Assembly: GCA_036847185.1 (NCBI GenBank)
Contig: DAIUAM010000057.1
Span: forward strand, 1-15,475
DNA: 15,475 nt
Direction of reading: 5' to 3'
Source of the DNA: UBA4738 sp002413305
Lineage (GTDB): Bacteria > Actinomycetota > UBA4738
Part shown: positions 7,201-15,369 of the stretch, in pieces
Position numbering within the stretch: position 1 is the stretch's first letter
How the letters are laid out: each line of letters opens with the position of its first letter
Notes under the pieces: generated by a model
Database searches by the model: none
Told to the model about the DNA's origin: nothing
The model's input: only the letters and a program-made list of their open reading frames with translations
Translations under genes and position numbers: made by a program

Positions 7201-8088
7201 ATGGGCGACCGCCATCCGAACGACGAGATCCGGCCGGTGACCGCGCTGTTCGCTGATATCGTCGGCTCGACGTCGCTGGGCGAGCGGCTGTCTCCCGGCG
7301 AGGTGAAGGCCCTGATCGGCGAGTGCGTCAGCCGGATGAGCGCCGCGGTGGAGGAGTTCAGCGGGACCATCCAGGCCTACGCCGGGGACGGGATCTGCGC
7401 GTACTTCGGCGTGCCGGTCGCCCACGAGGATGATCCGGAGCGGGCGGCGAGGGCCGCGCTGAAGATCCTCTCGGTGGCCCGCGAGTACGCCCACGACGTC
7501 GAAGCCGCTTGGAGCATCGAGGGGTTCGACGTGCGGGTCGGGCTCAACACCGGGCAGACCGGCGTGGGGTTGGTCGGCGGCGCTTCGCCGGGAACGGTCG
7601 CTCTGGGCGACACAACGAACGTGGCGGCTCGCCTCGAGTCCCGGGCCCAGCCGGGGACGATCATGGCCGGGCCCGAGACCGCTCGCCGGCTCTCGCCGCT
7701 GTTCGTGTTGGAGCCCCTCGGGGAGTTCGAACTGAAGGGCCGGACCGAGCCGATCGCCGGCTGGCGTGTGGTGGGCCCGAGGTCGCAGGGAGCGGAGCCC
7801 GTCGTCGGAGCCCCCCTGTTCGGCCGCGAGGCGGAGGTGGGCCGACTGGCCGAGATGCTCGGGGAGCACGCTCGGGGCGGGGGCAGATCTTGCTCCTGGT
7901 GGGGGAGGCGGGCATCGGGAAGTCCCGTCTGCTGGCGGAGGCTGGGTCGCGCCGGGGAGAGAGCATCATCTGGCTGCAGGGCGGCTCCGCCTCGTACGGG
8001 GCGGCCACGTCGGGGTTCGCGCAGATCGTGCGGTCGTGGCTGGGGCTGGGGGAGGCCGACGCCGACGTGGTGGTGCGGATGCGCCTGA
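7201..8088 (+). CDS. class III adenylate/guanylate cyclase module (5' part of a frameshifted gene)
   Basis: Residues 1-185 form a class III nucleotide cyclase catalytic domain, which makes cyclic AMP or GMP. Metal-binding Asp19 lies in LFADIVGST and Asp64 in YAGDGICAYFG. Asp137, Asn140 and Arg144 lie in GDTTNVAARLES. KGRTEPIAGWRV closes the domain, as is usual in cyclases fused to ATPase/TPR signalling modules. The base-recognition lysine, expected four residues before Asp64, is Ala60 here. PLFGREAEVGRLAEML (about 205-220) starts the AAA module. True homology ends at the G5 run 7879-7883. The frame then runs to 8088 through nonsense (Trp/Arg-rich), while the protein continues in another frame. 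The intact product would be about 669 residues. Confidence 0.82.
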   Translation: MGDRHPNDEIRPVTALFADIVGSTSLGERLSPGEVKALIGECVSRMSAAVEEFSGTIQAYAGDGICAYFGVPVAHEDDPERAARAALKILSVAREYAHDVEAAWSIEGFDVRVGLNTGQTGVGLVGGASPGTVALGDTTNVAARLESRAQPGTIMAGPETARRLSPLFVLEPLGEFELKGRTEPIAGWRVVGPRSQGAEPVVGAPLFGREAEVGRLAEMLGEHARGGGRSCSWWGRRASGSPVCWRRLGRAGERASSGCRAAPPRTGRPRRGSRRSCGRGWGWGRPTPTWWCGCA

Positions 8089-9209
8089 AGGCGGGTCTGG
8101 CCGAGCTCCTGGGCGATGGTGCCCGCGAGGTGCTTCCCGGCCTGGCCGTGCTCCTGGGGGTGAGGCTCGATCCCGGGGACCCGCTGCCGGCGTCGGCGGG
8201 TCCGCTCGATCCCGGTGGTGCCGTCCGGGCGTGGGTGGAAGCGCTCTCCGCGGCGGGGCCGGTGGTCATCGCGTTGGACGGGTTCCAGTGGGCTGACGCT
8301 TCCACCCTGGAGCTGACCGAACGCCTCCTCGAGCTGACCGACCGGACGCCGACCATGCTGATCGTCTCGCTCCGCCCCGACCCCAGCGGTCCCGCGTGGG
8401 CCTTCCGCTCGAAGGTCCTCGCCGACTACGGCCACCGTGGGGAGGAGCTCCGCCTCCCACCCCTGCCTGAGGACGCCGCGCGTCGGCTGGCCGAATTCGT
8501 GCTGCCAGCCCGGGAGTTCGACGAATCCAGCCTAGGTGGGCTCGTGCAACGGTCCGAAGGCAACCCGCTGTTCCTCGAGAAGCTGGCCCGGAACTTCCAG
8601 CCTCGCGACCGCGAACGAACCTGGAGCATCTCGATCCGGGAGCTGCTCCCTTCGTCGTTGGAAAGCCTCCTGGTGGCCAGGATCGACCGGCTCCCCGAGG
8701 GGGCCCGGCGGCTACTCCAGACTGCGGCAGTGGTGGGTCGAACGTTCGCGTTGCCGGTGGTCGCGCAGGTCCTGGGGACCGGTGACCTACGCGAGGAGCT
8801 CGCCGTGCTCTTCCGGGCGGACTTCGTCCGGGAGGTGCGCCGCTACCCGGCGCTGGAGTGCACGTTCCGGCACGGGCTCATCCAGGAGGCCGCGCTGGAA
8901 ACGTTGACGCCCGAACGGATCCGCGGGCTGAATGGGAAGGTGGCGGCCGCGTACGAAGAGCTGTTCGCGGACTCCCTCGACTCGTGGGTGGAGACGCTCG
9001 CCTATCACTACTACCGGAGCGAGGATCAGCGGTCGGCCCTGAGGCACCTGGAGCGGGCGGCGGAGGCGGCTCGAGCCCGAGGTGATCGGGCCGGAGCGGC
9101 CGACCTCTGGCGAAGGGCCCGCAAGAGCGCCGGCAGGCTCGGAGACGAAGCTGCCGACGCCCGGCTCGCCGGGCGGCTTGACGAGCTACGCAGAGACAGC
9201 CCCACCTGA
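7884..9209 (+). CDS. AAA-type ATPase module (3' part of the frameshifted cyclase gene)
   Basis: This frame resumes the cyclase protein with ILLLVGEAGIGKSRLL, a perfect Walker A. VVIALDGFQWADASTLEL follows in the place of Walker B (the usual form is D-x-x-x-W-A-D). Next come LRPDPSGP (sensor-like) and RSEGNPLFLEKLARNF. LLVARIDRLPEGARRLLQTAAVVGRTF is the winged-helix part. The C-terminal helices (SALRHLERAAEAARARGD) are typical of the TPR end of these large ATPases. It has no ribosome site of its own, so it should be read as the downstream two thirds of one gene. One extra G at 7879-7883 would join it to the cyclase (2009 bp becomes 2010). The C-terminus is short compared with family members of 1000 or more residues. 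Partner and signal are unknown. Confidence 0.8.
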   Translation, partial: QILLLVGEAGIGKSRLLAEAGSRRGESIIWLQGGSASYGAATSGFAQIVRSWLGLGEADADVVVRMRLKAGLAELLGDGAREVLPGLAVLLGVRLDPGDPLPASAGPLDPGGAVRAWVEALSAAGPVVIALDGFQWADASTLELTERLLELTDRTPTMLIVSLRPDPSGPAWAFRSKVLADYGHRGEELRLPPLPEDAARRLAEFVLPAREFDESSLGGLVQRSEGNPLFLEKLARNFQPRDRERTWSISIRELLPSSLESLLVARIDRLPEGARRLLQTAAVVGRTFALPVVAQVLGTGDLREELAVLFRADFVREVRRYPALECTFRHGLIQEAALETLTPERIRGLNGKVAAAYEELFADSLDSWVETLAYHYYRSEDQRSALRHLERAAEAARARGDRAGAADLWRRARKSAGRLGDEAADARLAGRLDELRRDSPT

Positions 9210-9291
9210 AGGCCCCCACGCTCCGCCAGGAATATCCGAGTGGCGCCGCCGTTCTCGGCAATGAGAAGCTTGTGAACGTGGTGACCCGCAG

Positions 9292-12200
9292 ATGACCGAC
9301 GAAACCGACCGGGCGACGACGGCGGAGGACGGATTCGACACATCCTCGCTCGGCGCGAACATGTGGCTGGTCGACGAGCTCTACCGCCGCTACCGCGACG
9401 ACCCGGACTCCGTCGCCGAATCCTGGCGGGACTTCTTCGAGGGCTTCAAACCCCAACTCGAAGGCCCTGGTCCCGGGGACGGAGACGGGAGCCCGACGAA
9501 GGAGCCGTCGATGGAGGAGACCGCGCGCGGGGAGGCACGCACGGCCCCGGCACGGGGTTCGCACAAGGCCGTCCTCCCCGCGGGCGCCGAGCAGCTCCGC
9601 TTCGCCGCCGAGCGCATCGCCAAGAACATGCAGGCCAGCCTGGACGTGCCCACGGCCACATCCTTCCGCTTCGTCCCCGCGAAGCTTCTGGAGGAGAACC
9701 GCAGGGTGATCAACCGGTTCCTCGCCCAGAGCCGCGGTGGCGGCAAGGTCAGCTTCACGCACCTGATCGGGTGGGCGATCGTCCGGGCCCTCGAGGCGCT
9801 GCCAGTCATGAAGCGCAGCGCGTTCGAACAGGACGGCACCTTCTTCGTGGTCGGCAACGCCGAGACGAACCTCGGGCTGGCGGTCGACGTCGAGAAGCAG
9901 GACGGCTCCCGGAGCCTCCTCGTCCCGAACATCAAGCAGGCGGACCGGATGGACTTCGAACGGTTCTGGGCGGCATACGAGGACGTGATCCGCCGGGTTC
10001 GGACGAACAAGCTCACTCCGGACGACTTCGCCGGCACCACCGTGACCCTCAGCAACCCGGGCACGATCGGCACCCAGCTCAGCGTCCCGCGGCTCATGCC
10101 GGGCCAGGGGCTGATCGTGGCCACCGGCCGGATCGACTATCCGAGCGAGTACGCCGGCTCCGACCCCTCGACGCTGGCGGCGCTCGGCGTCGGCAAGGTC
10201 ATCGGCGTGACCAGCACGTACGACCACCGGGTGATCCAGGGCGCGGAGAGCGGCGAGTTCCTTGCTCGCATCGAGCAGTACCTGACCGGTGCGGGTGGGT
10301 TCTACGAGGAGGTGTTCGGGAGCCTCGGCATCCCGTACGAGCCGGTCCGGTGGTCTCCGGACTCGGGCACATCGCTCGACGGAGCCGACGTGCAGATGCG
10401 CAAGCAGTCGCACGTCCTTCGGCTCATCAACATGTACCGGGTGCGCGGTCACCTGCTCGCCAACATCAACCCGCTCGGCAGCGAGAAGGTCCTGGCCCAC
10501 CCGGAGCTCGACCCCGCCTTCCACGGCCTCTCCGTATGGGACCTCGACCGGGAGTTCTTCGTCGACGACCTCCCCGGCCCCCGGCACCAGCCGCTTCGTC
10601 AGATCCTGGACCTGCTCCGCGACGCCTACTGCGGGACGGCCGGCATCGAATACATGCACATCCAGGAGCCCGACCAGAAGCGCTGGATCCAGGACCGTAT
10701 CGAGGGCGCGGCCCGCGAGGTCACCGCCGACGACAAACGGCACATCCTGGAGCGCCTGAACGCTGCCGAGGCCTTCGAGCGCTTCCTGCATTCGAAATAC
10801 GTGGGGCACAAGCGGTTCAGCCTCGAAGGCTCCGAGAGCCTCATCCCGATGCTCGACGCCGTGCTGGAGGACGCCGCGGCGGCCGGCATCGAGCGCGCCG
10901 AGGTGGGCATGGCCCACCGGGGTCGTCTGAACGTCCTTGCGAACACGGTCGGTAAGAGCTATTCCCGGATCTTCCGGGAGTTCGAGGGCGACATCGACCC
11001 GACCACCACGCAGGGGTCCGGTGATGTCAAGTACCACGTCGGTACCACCGGCAAGTTCACCAGCCGGGCGGGGCAGACCGTCGCCGTCGAGCTCGCCTCC
11101 AACGCCAGCCATCTCGAAGCCGTCGACCCGGTGGTCGAGGGCATGACCCGCGGCTGGCAGGACCTCCTGCAGGACGAACGACGCGAGAAGGTCCTGCCCG
11201 TCCTGATCCACGGCGACGCCGCGTTCGCCGGTGAGGGCGTGGTCGCGGAGACCTTCGGGATGAGCCAGCTCCCGGGGTACAAGACCGGCGGGACCATCCA
11301 CCTGGTGGTCAACAACCAGCTCGGGTTCACCACGCCGGCCGAGCGCGGGCGCTCCAGCGTCTACGCCACCGACATCGCGAAGATGGTCCAGGCCCCGATC
11401 TTCCACGTGAACGGCGACGACCCCGAGGCCTGCGTGTGGGTCACGCGGCTGGCCTTCGCGTTCCGCCAGGCCTTCAAGCGGGACGTGGTGATCGATCTGC
11501 TCTGCTACCGGCGGTACGGGCACAACGAAGCCGACGACCCCAGCTATACCCAGCCCCGGATGTACAAGAAGATCGACGAGCACCGTTCGGTCCGCAAGCT
11601 CTATATGGAGCACCTGGTCAACAAGGGCGACATCACGCTGGAGGACGCCGAAGCCGCGCTGGACGACTACCGGCGGCGTCTGGACCAGGCGTTCGAGGAG
11701 ACCCGCGAGAGCTCGCCACCGACCGTCGAGGAGCGCCGCAAGCCGAAGCTGGTCGGTGTGCTCCCACCGGTCGAGACCGGTGTCGACCGGAAGACGCTCG
11801 ATCACATCCTCGAGACCCTCACCACCTGGACGGAGGGGTTCACGCCCCACCCCAAGCTCGCCAAACAGCTCGAACGGCGCCGGGACGCCCTGCGGTCGAA
11901 CCAGGTGGACTGGGCGCTCGGCGAGGCGATGGCCTTCGGCTCGCTGGTCATGGAGGGCACTCCGGTCCGCCTCAGCGGCCAGGACTCTCGGCGGGGGACG
12001 TTCAGCCAGCGCCACGCGGTGCTGATCGACTACGAGACCGAACGCAAGTACTTCCCCTTGCAGACGCTGAGCCCCGACCAGGCACCGTTCCTGATCTACG
12101 ACTCACCGCTGAACGAGTTCGCCACGCTGGGCTTCGAATACGGCCTCTCCGTGGTGGCGAAGGACGCGCTGGTGCTGTGGGAGGCGCAGTTCGGCGACTT

Positions 12201-12936
12201 CGTCAACGAGGCACAGGTCGTGATCGACCAGTTCATCGTGGCCGCCGAGGACAAGTGGGGCCAGACCAGCGGACTGGTCCTGCTCCTCCCGCACGGCTTC
12301 GAGGGTCAGGGCCCCGAGCACTCCAGCGCCCGGGTCGAACGCTTCCTGACCCTGTGCGCCGAAGACAACATCCAGGTCGCGTGGCCGACCACGCCCGCCC
12401 AGTACTTCCACCTCCTGCGGCGGCAGATGCACCGCGACGTCCGCAAGCCGCTGGTGGTGATGACGCCGAAGTCCCTGCTTCGCCTCCCCGCCGCGCGGAG
12501 CTCGGCAGCGGAGTTCGAGCACGGCCATTTCCTGGAGGTGCTCCCCGAGACGAAGGAACTGTACGCCGGAGCGATCACTGGGGCGATCCTCTGCTCCGGG
12601 AAGGTCTATTACGACCTCGTCGCCCATCGGGAGAAGGAGGGTATCGAGACGATCGCCGTGCTCCGGCTGGAGCAGCTCTACCCGTTCCCGAAGGACCAGA
12701 TCCTCGCGCTCCTCGCGCAATACCCGAAGCTTCGCGAACTCCGGTGGGTGCAGGAGGAGCCCGAGAACATGGGCGCGTATCGGTTCGTCCACTGGACGCT
12801 GAACCGGGATCTGCCCGAGGGCCTCGCGTTCGGCCACGTGGCGCGCGACGAGAGCGGGAGCCCCGCCACCGGAAGCGCCACCATCCACCAGCAGGAGCAC
12901 GACGAGATCCTCGTCGCGGCGTTCCGCGATCTGTAG
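9292..12936 (+). CDS. kgd: multifunctional 2-oxoglutarate metabolism enzyme (E2-E1 fusion)
   Basis: A 1214-residue enzyme, close to the ~1230 of mycobacterial Kgd. It serves as the E1 and succinyltransferase parts of 2-oxoglutarate dehydrogenase in the TCA cycle. It can also decarboxylate 2-oxoglutarate to succinic semialdehyde or make 2-hydroxy-3-oxoadipate. Residues about 18-55 are the E1 N-terminal segment (WLVDELYRRYRDDP), followed by a Gly/Pro/Glu linker. The E2-like core (about 95-335) has SNPGTIGT and TYDHRVIQGAESG with catalytic His312. The E1 part (about 360-1214) has MAHRGRLNVLAN (His542), GDAAFAGEGVVAET (Asp642, for Mg-thiamine diphosphate), VVNNQLGFTT and CYRRYGHNEADDPSYTQP. No lipoyl domain is present, as is normal for this family. 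The ATG at 9292 has only a weak ribosome site. A strong hairpin follows the stop. Confidence 0.96.
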   Translation: MTDETDRATTAEDGFDTSSLGANMWLVDELYRRYRDDPDSVAESWRDFFEGFKPQLEGPGPGDGDGSPTKEPSMEETARGEARTAPARGSHKAVLPAGAEQLRFAAERIAKNMQASLDVPTATSFRFVPAKLLEENRRVINRFLAQSRGGGKVSFTHLIGWAIVRALEALPVMKRSAFEQDGTFFVVGNAETNLGLAVDVEKQDGSRSLLVPNIKQADRMDFERFWAAYEDVIRRVRTNKLTPDDFAGTTVTLSNPGTIGTQLSVPRLMPGQGLIVATGRIDYPSEYAGSDPSTLAALGVGKVIGVTSTYDHRVIQGAESGEFLARIEQYLTGAGGFYEEVFGSLGIPYEPVRWSPDSGTSLDGADVQMRKQSHVLRLINMYRVRGHLLANINPLGSEKVLAHPELDPAFHGLSVWDLDREFFVDDLPGPRHQPLRQILDLLRDAYCGTAGIEYMHIQEPDQKRWIQDRIEGAAREVTADDKRHILERLNAAEAFERFLHSKYVGHKRFSLEGSESLIPMLDAVLEDAAAAGIERAEVGMAHRGRLNVLANTVGKSYSRIFREFEGDIDPTTTQGSGDVKYHVGTTGKFTSRAGQTVAVELASNASHLEAVDPVVEGMTRGWQDLLQDERREKVLPVLIHGDAAFAGEGVVAETFGMSQLPGYKTGGTIHLVVNNQLGFTTPAERGRSSVYATDIAKMVQAPIFHVNGDDPEACVWVTRLAFAFRQAFKRDVVIDLLCYRRYGHNEADDPSYTQPRMYKKIDEHRSVRKLYMEHLVNKGDITLEDAEAALDDYRRRLDQAFEETRESSPPTVEERRKPKLVGVLPPVETGVDRKTLDHILETLTTWTEGFTPHPKLAKQLERRRDALRSNQVDWALGEAMAFGSLVMEGTPVRLSGQDSRRGTFSQRHAVLIDYETERKYFPLQTLSPDQAPFLIYDSPLNEFATLGFEYGLSVVAKDALVLWEAQFGDFVNEAQVVIDQFIVAAEDKWGQTSGLVLLLPHGFEGQGPEHSSARVERFLTLCAEDNIQVAWPTTPAQYFHLLRRQMHRDVRKPLVVMTPKSLLRLPAARSSAAEFEHGHFLEVLPETKELYAGAITGAILCSGKVYYDLVAHREKEGIETIAVLRLEQLYPFPKDQILALLAQYPKLRELRWVQEEPENMGAYRFVHWTLNRDLPEGLAFGHVARDESGSPATGSATIHQQEHDEILVAAFRDL

Positions 12937-12948
12937 GCGGAAGACGAA

Positions 12949-13012
12949 GGTCGCCGCATCCGCGAGAAGGTCCTCGGCTGTCTTTCAGGCCTTTCCCGCG
13001 GATGCGGCGACC
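12949..13012. terminator. perfect 16-bp hairpin between convergent genes
   Basis: The left arm GGTCGCCGCATCCGCG (12949-12964) is the exact reverse complement of 12997-13012. Inside the 32-nt loop, AAGG (12967-12970) can pair with CCTT (12990-12993). It lies between the stops of kgd (12936) and the minus-strand VOC gene (13026), so it can serve both as a terminator. There is no T-tract on either side, as is common for actinobacterial terminators. Confidence 0.75.
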
Positions 13013-13025
13013 GTGTCGGTTCGGA

Positions 13026-13403
13026 TCAGGTCAGCTCGCCGACCGACAGAATGTTCCCGTCGGGGTCCTTGAACCAAGCTCCTTTGACCCCTTGGATCTC
13101 CGCGATCCCATCGACCGTCTTCAGCCCGGGCATGTCGTACTCCTCGAATACGACCCCCCGTCCCTGGAGCTCCTTGACCGTGTCCTCGAGGTTGGAGACC
13201 TCGAAGCTCATGTAGGTGCTCTTCGCGGTCCCGGCGAACTGCGAGGGATAGACCAGGAACCAACCCCCGCTGGCATCCGAGTACGTCACGCCGTCCGAGC
13301 GGTCGTCCTTGACCGTGAAGCCCAGGGTCCCCTCGTAGAACTTCCTCGCCCTGTCGAGGTCGGTAACGGCGATCGTTGCGTGCGCCGTCGCTGATTCGAG
13401 CAT
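13026..13403 (-). CDS. VOC / glyoxalase-like protein
   Basis: A 125-residue protein of the vicinal oxygen chelate superfamily. Two babab halves are visible. TAHATIAVTDLDRARKFYEGTLGF (His8 is a likely metal ligand) opens the first, and STYMSFEVSNLEDTVKEL carries an acidic ligand position. WFKDPDGNILSVGE closes the second with the usual DPDGN-x-L-x-x-x-E ending. The superfamily includes glyoxalases, dioxygenases and antibiotic-binding proteins, and the substrate cannot be told from sequence. GGAGG lies 8 nt before the ATG at 13403, so I prefer that start over the ATG at 13409, which would sit only 2 nt from it. Confidence 0.88.
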   Translation of the reverse strand: MLESATAHATIAVTDLDRARKFYEGTLGFTVKDDRSDGVTYSDASGGWFLVYPSQFAGTAKSTYMSFEVSNLEDTVKELQGRGVVFEEYDMPGLKTVDGIAEIQGVKGAWFKDPDGNILSVGELT

Positions 13404-13526
13404 CGGCATCACCTCCGGCGGGAAGCTTAGCAGCGAGGCGCCGGCCGCACGGCGGACGCTGATCGATGATTCGAACGCATGCCTTTCGACCAAACTGCCT
13501 AGGCCGAAGATGCACCCAAAGGACCA

Positions 13527-13556
13527 TTGTCGTAGCCCTCGGGGCCAGGCTACGGT
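13527..13556 (+). promoter_or_regulatory. candidate promoter of the repeat-propeller gene
   Basis: TTGTCG (13527-13532), an 18-bp spacer and TACGGT (13551-13556) resemble a vegetative promoter. Transcription would start near 13563, giving a leader of about 80 nt to the ATG at 13643. The spacing is good and the -35 matches TTGACA in four of six positions. Confidence 0.4.
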
Positions 13557-13642
13557 AGCCGCCACTACCTTGACGGTGAAGAACGGCAGGTCACGTAGGA
13601 GCTGTCTTCGGCCGCGGGGTCCAGCCGAGGGGGTTGAAGTCG

Positions 13643-15081
13643 ATGGCTCCACGCGCATCCGCCGCGCTGACCGGTCTCTGTCTGACCGCGGTGTGCGTGC
13701 TTGGAACGGGGCTTCCAGCGTCGGCCGCCCGACCCGCCACCGCGCTTCACTCCGCGGCCCGGATCCCAGCGGGACTGGATACATCCGCAGCCCGGTTGTG
13801 GGTGAGCCGCTACGACGGATCGGGGAACAGCGGTGACAACGCCATGGCCCTGGGAAGGAGCCCCGACGGGACCAAGGTGTTCGTGACGGGGTTCAGCACC
13901 GGGTCGACGAGCGGCTCCAACGACGTCACGGTGGCCTACGACGCCTCCACCGGAGCCCAGGTTTGGGCGAAGCGTTACAACGGACCGGGGAACGGCGACG
14001 ACTACGCCGTCGCCCTGGGGGTCAGCCCCGACGGCACCAAGGTGTTCGTGACCGGGTACAGCCTCGGGTCGACCGGCAACTACGACTACGCCACGGTGGC
14101 CTACAGCGCTTCCACCGGAGCCCAGCTCTGGGTGAAGCGTTACAACGGACCGGGGAACGGCGACGACGACGCCGTCGCCCTGGCGGTGAGCCCCGACGGC
14201 ACCAGAGTGTTCGTGACGGGGTACAGCCGCGGGTCGACGAGTGGCTTGGACTACGCCACCGTGGCCTACGGCGCTTCCACCGGGGCAGATCAGTGGGTGT
14301 CGCGTTACAACGGGCCCGGGAACGGCAACGACTACGCAGCCTCCGCCCTGGGGGTGAGCCCCGACGGCACCAAGGTGTTCGTGACGGGCCAGAGTTTCGG
14401 AGCGACGGGCGCCTACGAGGACGCCACCGTGGCCTACGACGCTTCGAGCGGAGCACACTCTTGGGTGACGCGCTACAGCGGGCCCGGGAACACGGACAAC
14501 GCCACCGGCCTGGGGATCAGCCCCGACGGGTCGAAGGTGTTCGTGACGGGGTACGGACTCGGGTCCACCAGCGGCTTCGATTACGCCACCATCGCCTATG
14601 ACGTCGCGACAGGGGCACGACTTTGGGTGCGGCACTACAACGGTCCTGGGAACGGCAACGACTACGCGGCGTCCACCATAGGGATGACCCCCGACGGGAC
14701 GAAGGTGTTCGTGACGGGGCAGAGCGCGGGGCCGACCGGCGGCTCCGAGTACGCCACCGTTGCCTACGGTGCCTCTACCGGGGCCCAGCTCTGGGTGAGG
14801 CGATACAAGGGACCGAGCAGCGGGAGCACCGTGGCCACTGCGCTGGGGGTGAGCCCCGACGGTTCCAAGGGTCGAGCCGCTTCGCTTACGCCACCGTGAC
14901 CTACGACGCCCTCACCGGAGTCCAGCTCTGGGTGAAGGGCTACACCGGCCCGGGGAACGGTAACAACGTGGCCACCGCCATCGGGGTCAGCCCCGACGGG
15001 ACCAAGGTGTTCGTGACGGGGCACAGCTTGGGATCGACGGGTACCTACGACTACGCCACGGTGGCCTACAAGGTCACCTGA
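13643..15081 (+). CDS. secreted eight-repeat beta-propeller-like protein, frame broken in repeat 7
   Basis: GAGGGGG lies 9 nt before the ATG at 13643. The first 28 residues are a signal peptide (hydrophobic ALTGLCLTAVCVLG, likely cleavage after ASA), so the product is exported. Eight repeats of about 55 residues follow from residue 52. Each has the pattern LWV-RYNGPGNG-DYA-ALGVSPDGTKVFVTGYS-G-YATVAYDASTGAQ. This resembles the SPDG...VFVTG strands of PQQ/YVTN/SBBP-type propellers, where such repeats form blades. The frame runs to 14899. In repeat 7 it breaks just after SPDGSK near 14867-14873, where about 25 nt are missing, and resumes to the TGA at 15079-15081. Restoring 25 nt gives 488 codons. 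Function is unknown: a surface or secreted binding scaffold is possible. The truncated form would lose the last blade and a half. Confidence 0.8.
13796..15078 (+). repeat. eight tandem coding repeats of about 165 bp
   Basis: Eight imperfect direct repeats start at codons for LWVSRY, VWAKRY, LWVKRY, QWVSRY, SWVTRY, LWVRHY, LWVRRY and LWVKGY. The most conserved DNA block encodes SPDGTKVFVTG (agccccgacgg-accaaggtgttcgtgacggg) and appears seven times intact. It is cut short in repeat 7. The repeats are in frame and coding, so they are protein repeats, not a CRISPR or a satellite. Confidence 0.9.
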
Positions 15082-15126
15082 TCGCAGGCCAATCCACGGA
15101 AACGGCATGCGACGTCCTGCAGCGAC

Positions 15127-15369
15127 GTGTTCATCTATTTCACCGATAGCACGGGGGCTTTGACTTTCATCGGTCTCACTCGCCACAACGGGGTGGGCCG
15201 ACTCCGGACGACGGTTCAGATTCCGATTACTGCACCGACCGGTAAGGGCAATATCCGGGCGGTCCCGTTCACGATCCTCGGGGGCGCCTGTAGGGTGAAT
15301 CCGTTTCTCATTGGGCCATCGACCCTATTCAGGGTGACCGAAACCAGCTTCACTCTCTCGCCCGCGTAG
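15127..15369 (+). CDS. orphan domain-like reading frame, possible gene remnant
   Basis: An open frame of 80 codons from a GTG, with no ribosome site. It is in the same frame as the last propeller repeat, separated only by the TGA at 15079-15081 and 15 sense codons. The translation reads like a beta-rich extracellular domain (DVFIYFTDSTGALTFIG, TTVQIPITAPTGKGNIRAVP, two Cys about 50 residues apart, counting SCSD just upstream). Third codon positions are less GC-rich than in the neighbours. It may be a former C-terminal domain of the propeller protein, the remains of a separate gene, or a small gene. I do not recognise a family. The remaining bases 15370-15475 show nothing I can support. Confidence 0.35.
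   Translation: MFIYFTDSTGALTFIGLTRHNGVGRLRTTVQIPITAPTGKGNIRAVPFTILGGACRVNPFLIGPSTLFRVTETSFTLSPA

Noticed and set aside
7870..7895. Programmed -1 frameshifting to join cyclase and ATPase
   Set aside because: The codons GGC-GGG-GGC do not form an X-XXY-YYZ slippery site and I see no clear downstream hairpin. A one-base indel in the G run is simpler.
8878..12015. 1045-codon open frame on the minus strand opposite the ATPase module and kgd
   Set aside because: It mirrors kgd and the ATPase 3' end codon by codon. Long antisense frames are expected where third positions are almost all G or C. The translation is rich in His/Arg/Val/Glu with no domain, and kgd on the other strand is certain.
11436..13394. 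652-codon plus-strand frame overlapping kgd, the hairpin and the VOC gene
   Set aside because: It is the alternative frame of kgd (Arg/Pro/Gly-rich) and runs through a terminator and an opposite-strand gene.
13796..15078. Regular repeats that could suggest a CRISPR-like array
   Set aside because: Unit length is about 165 bp, the whole unit is conserved rather than repeat plus variable spacer, and it is in frame in a secreted protein.
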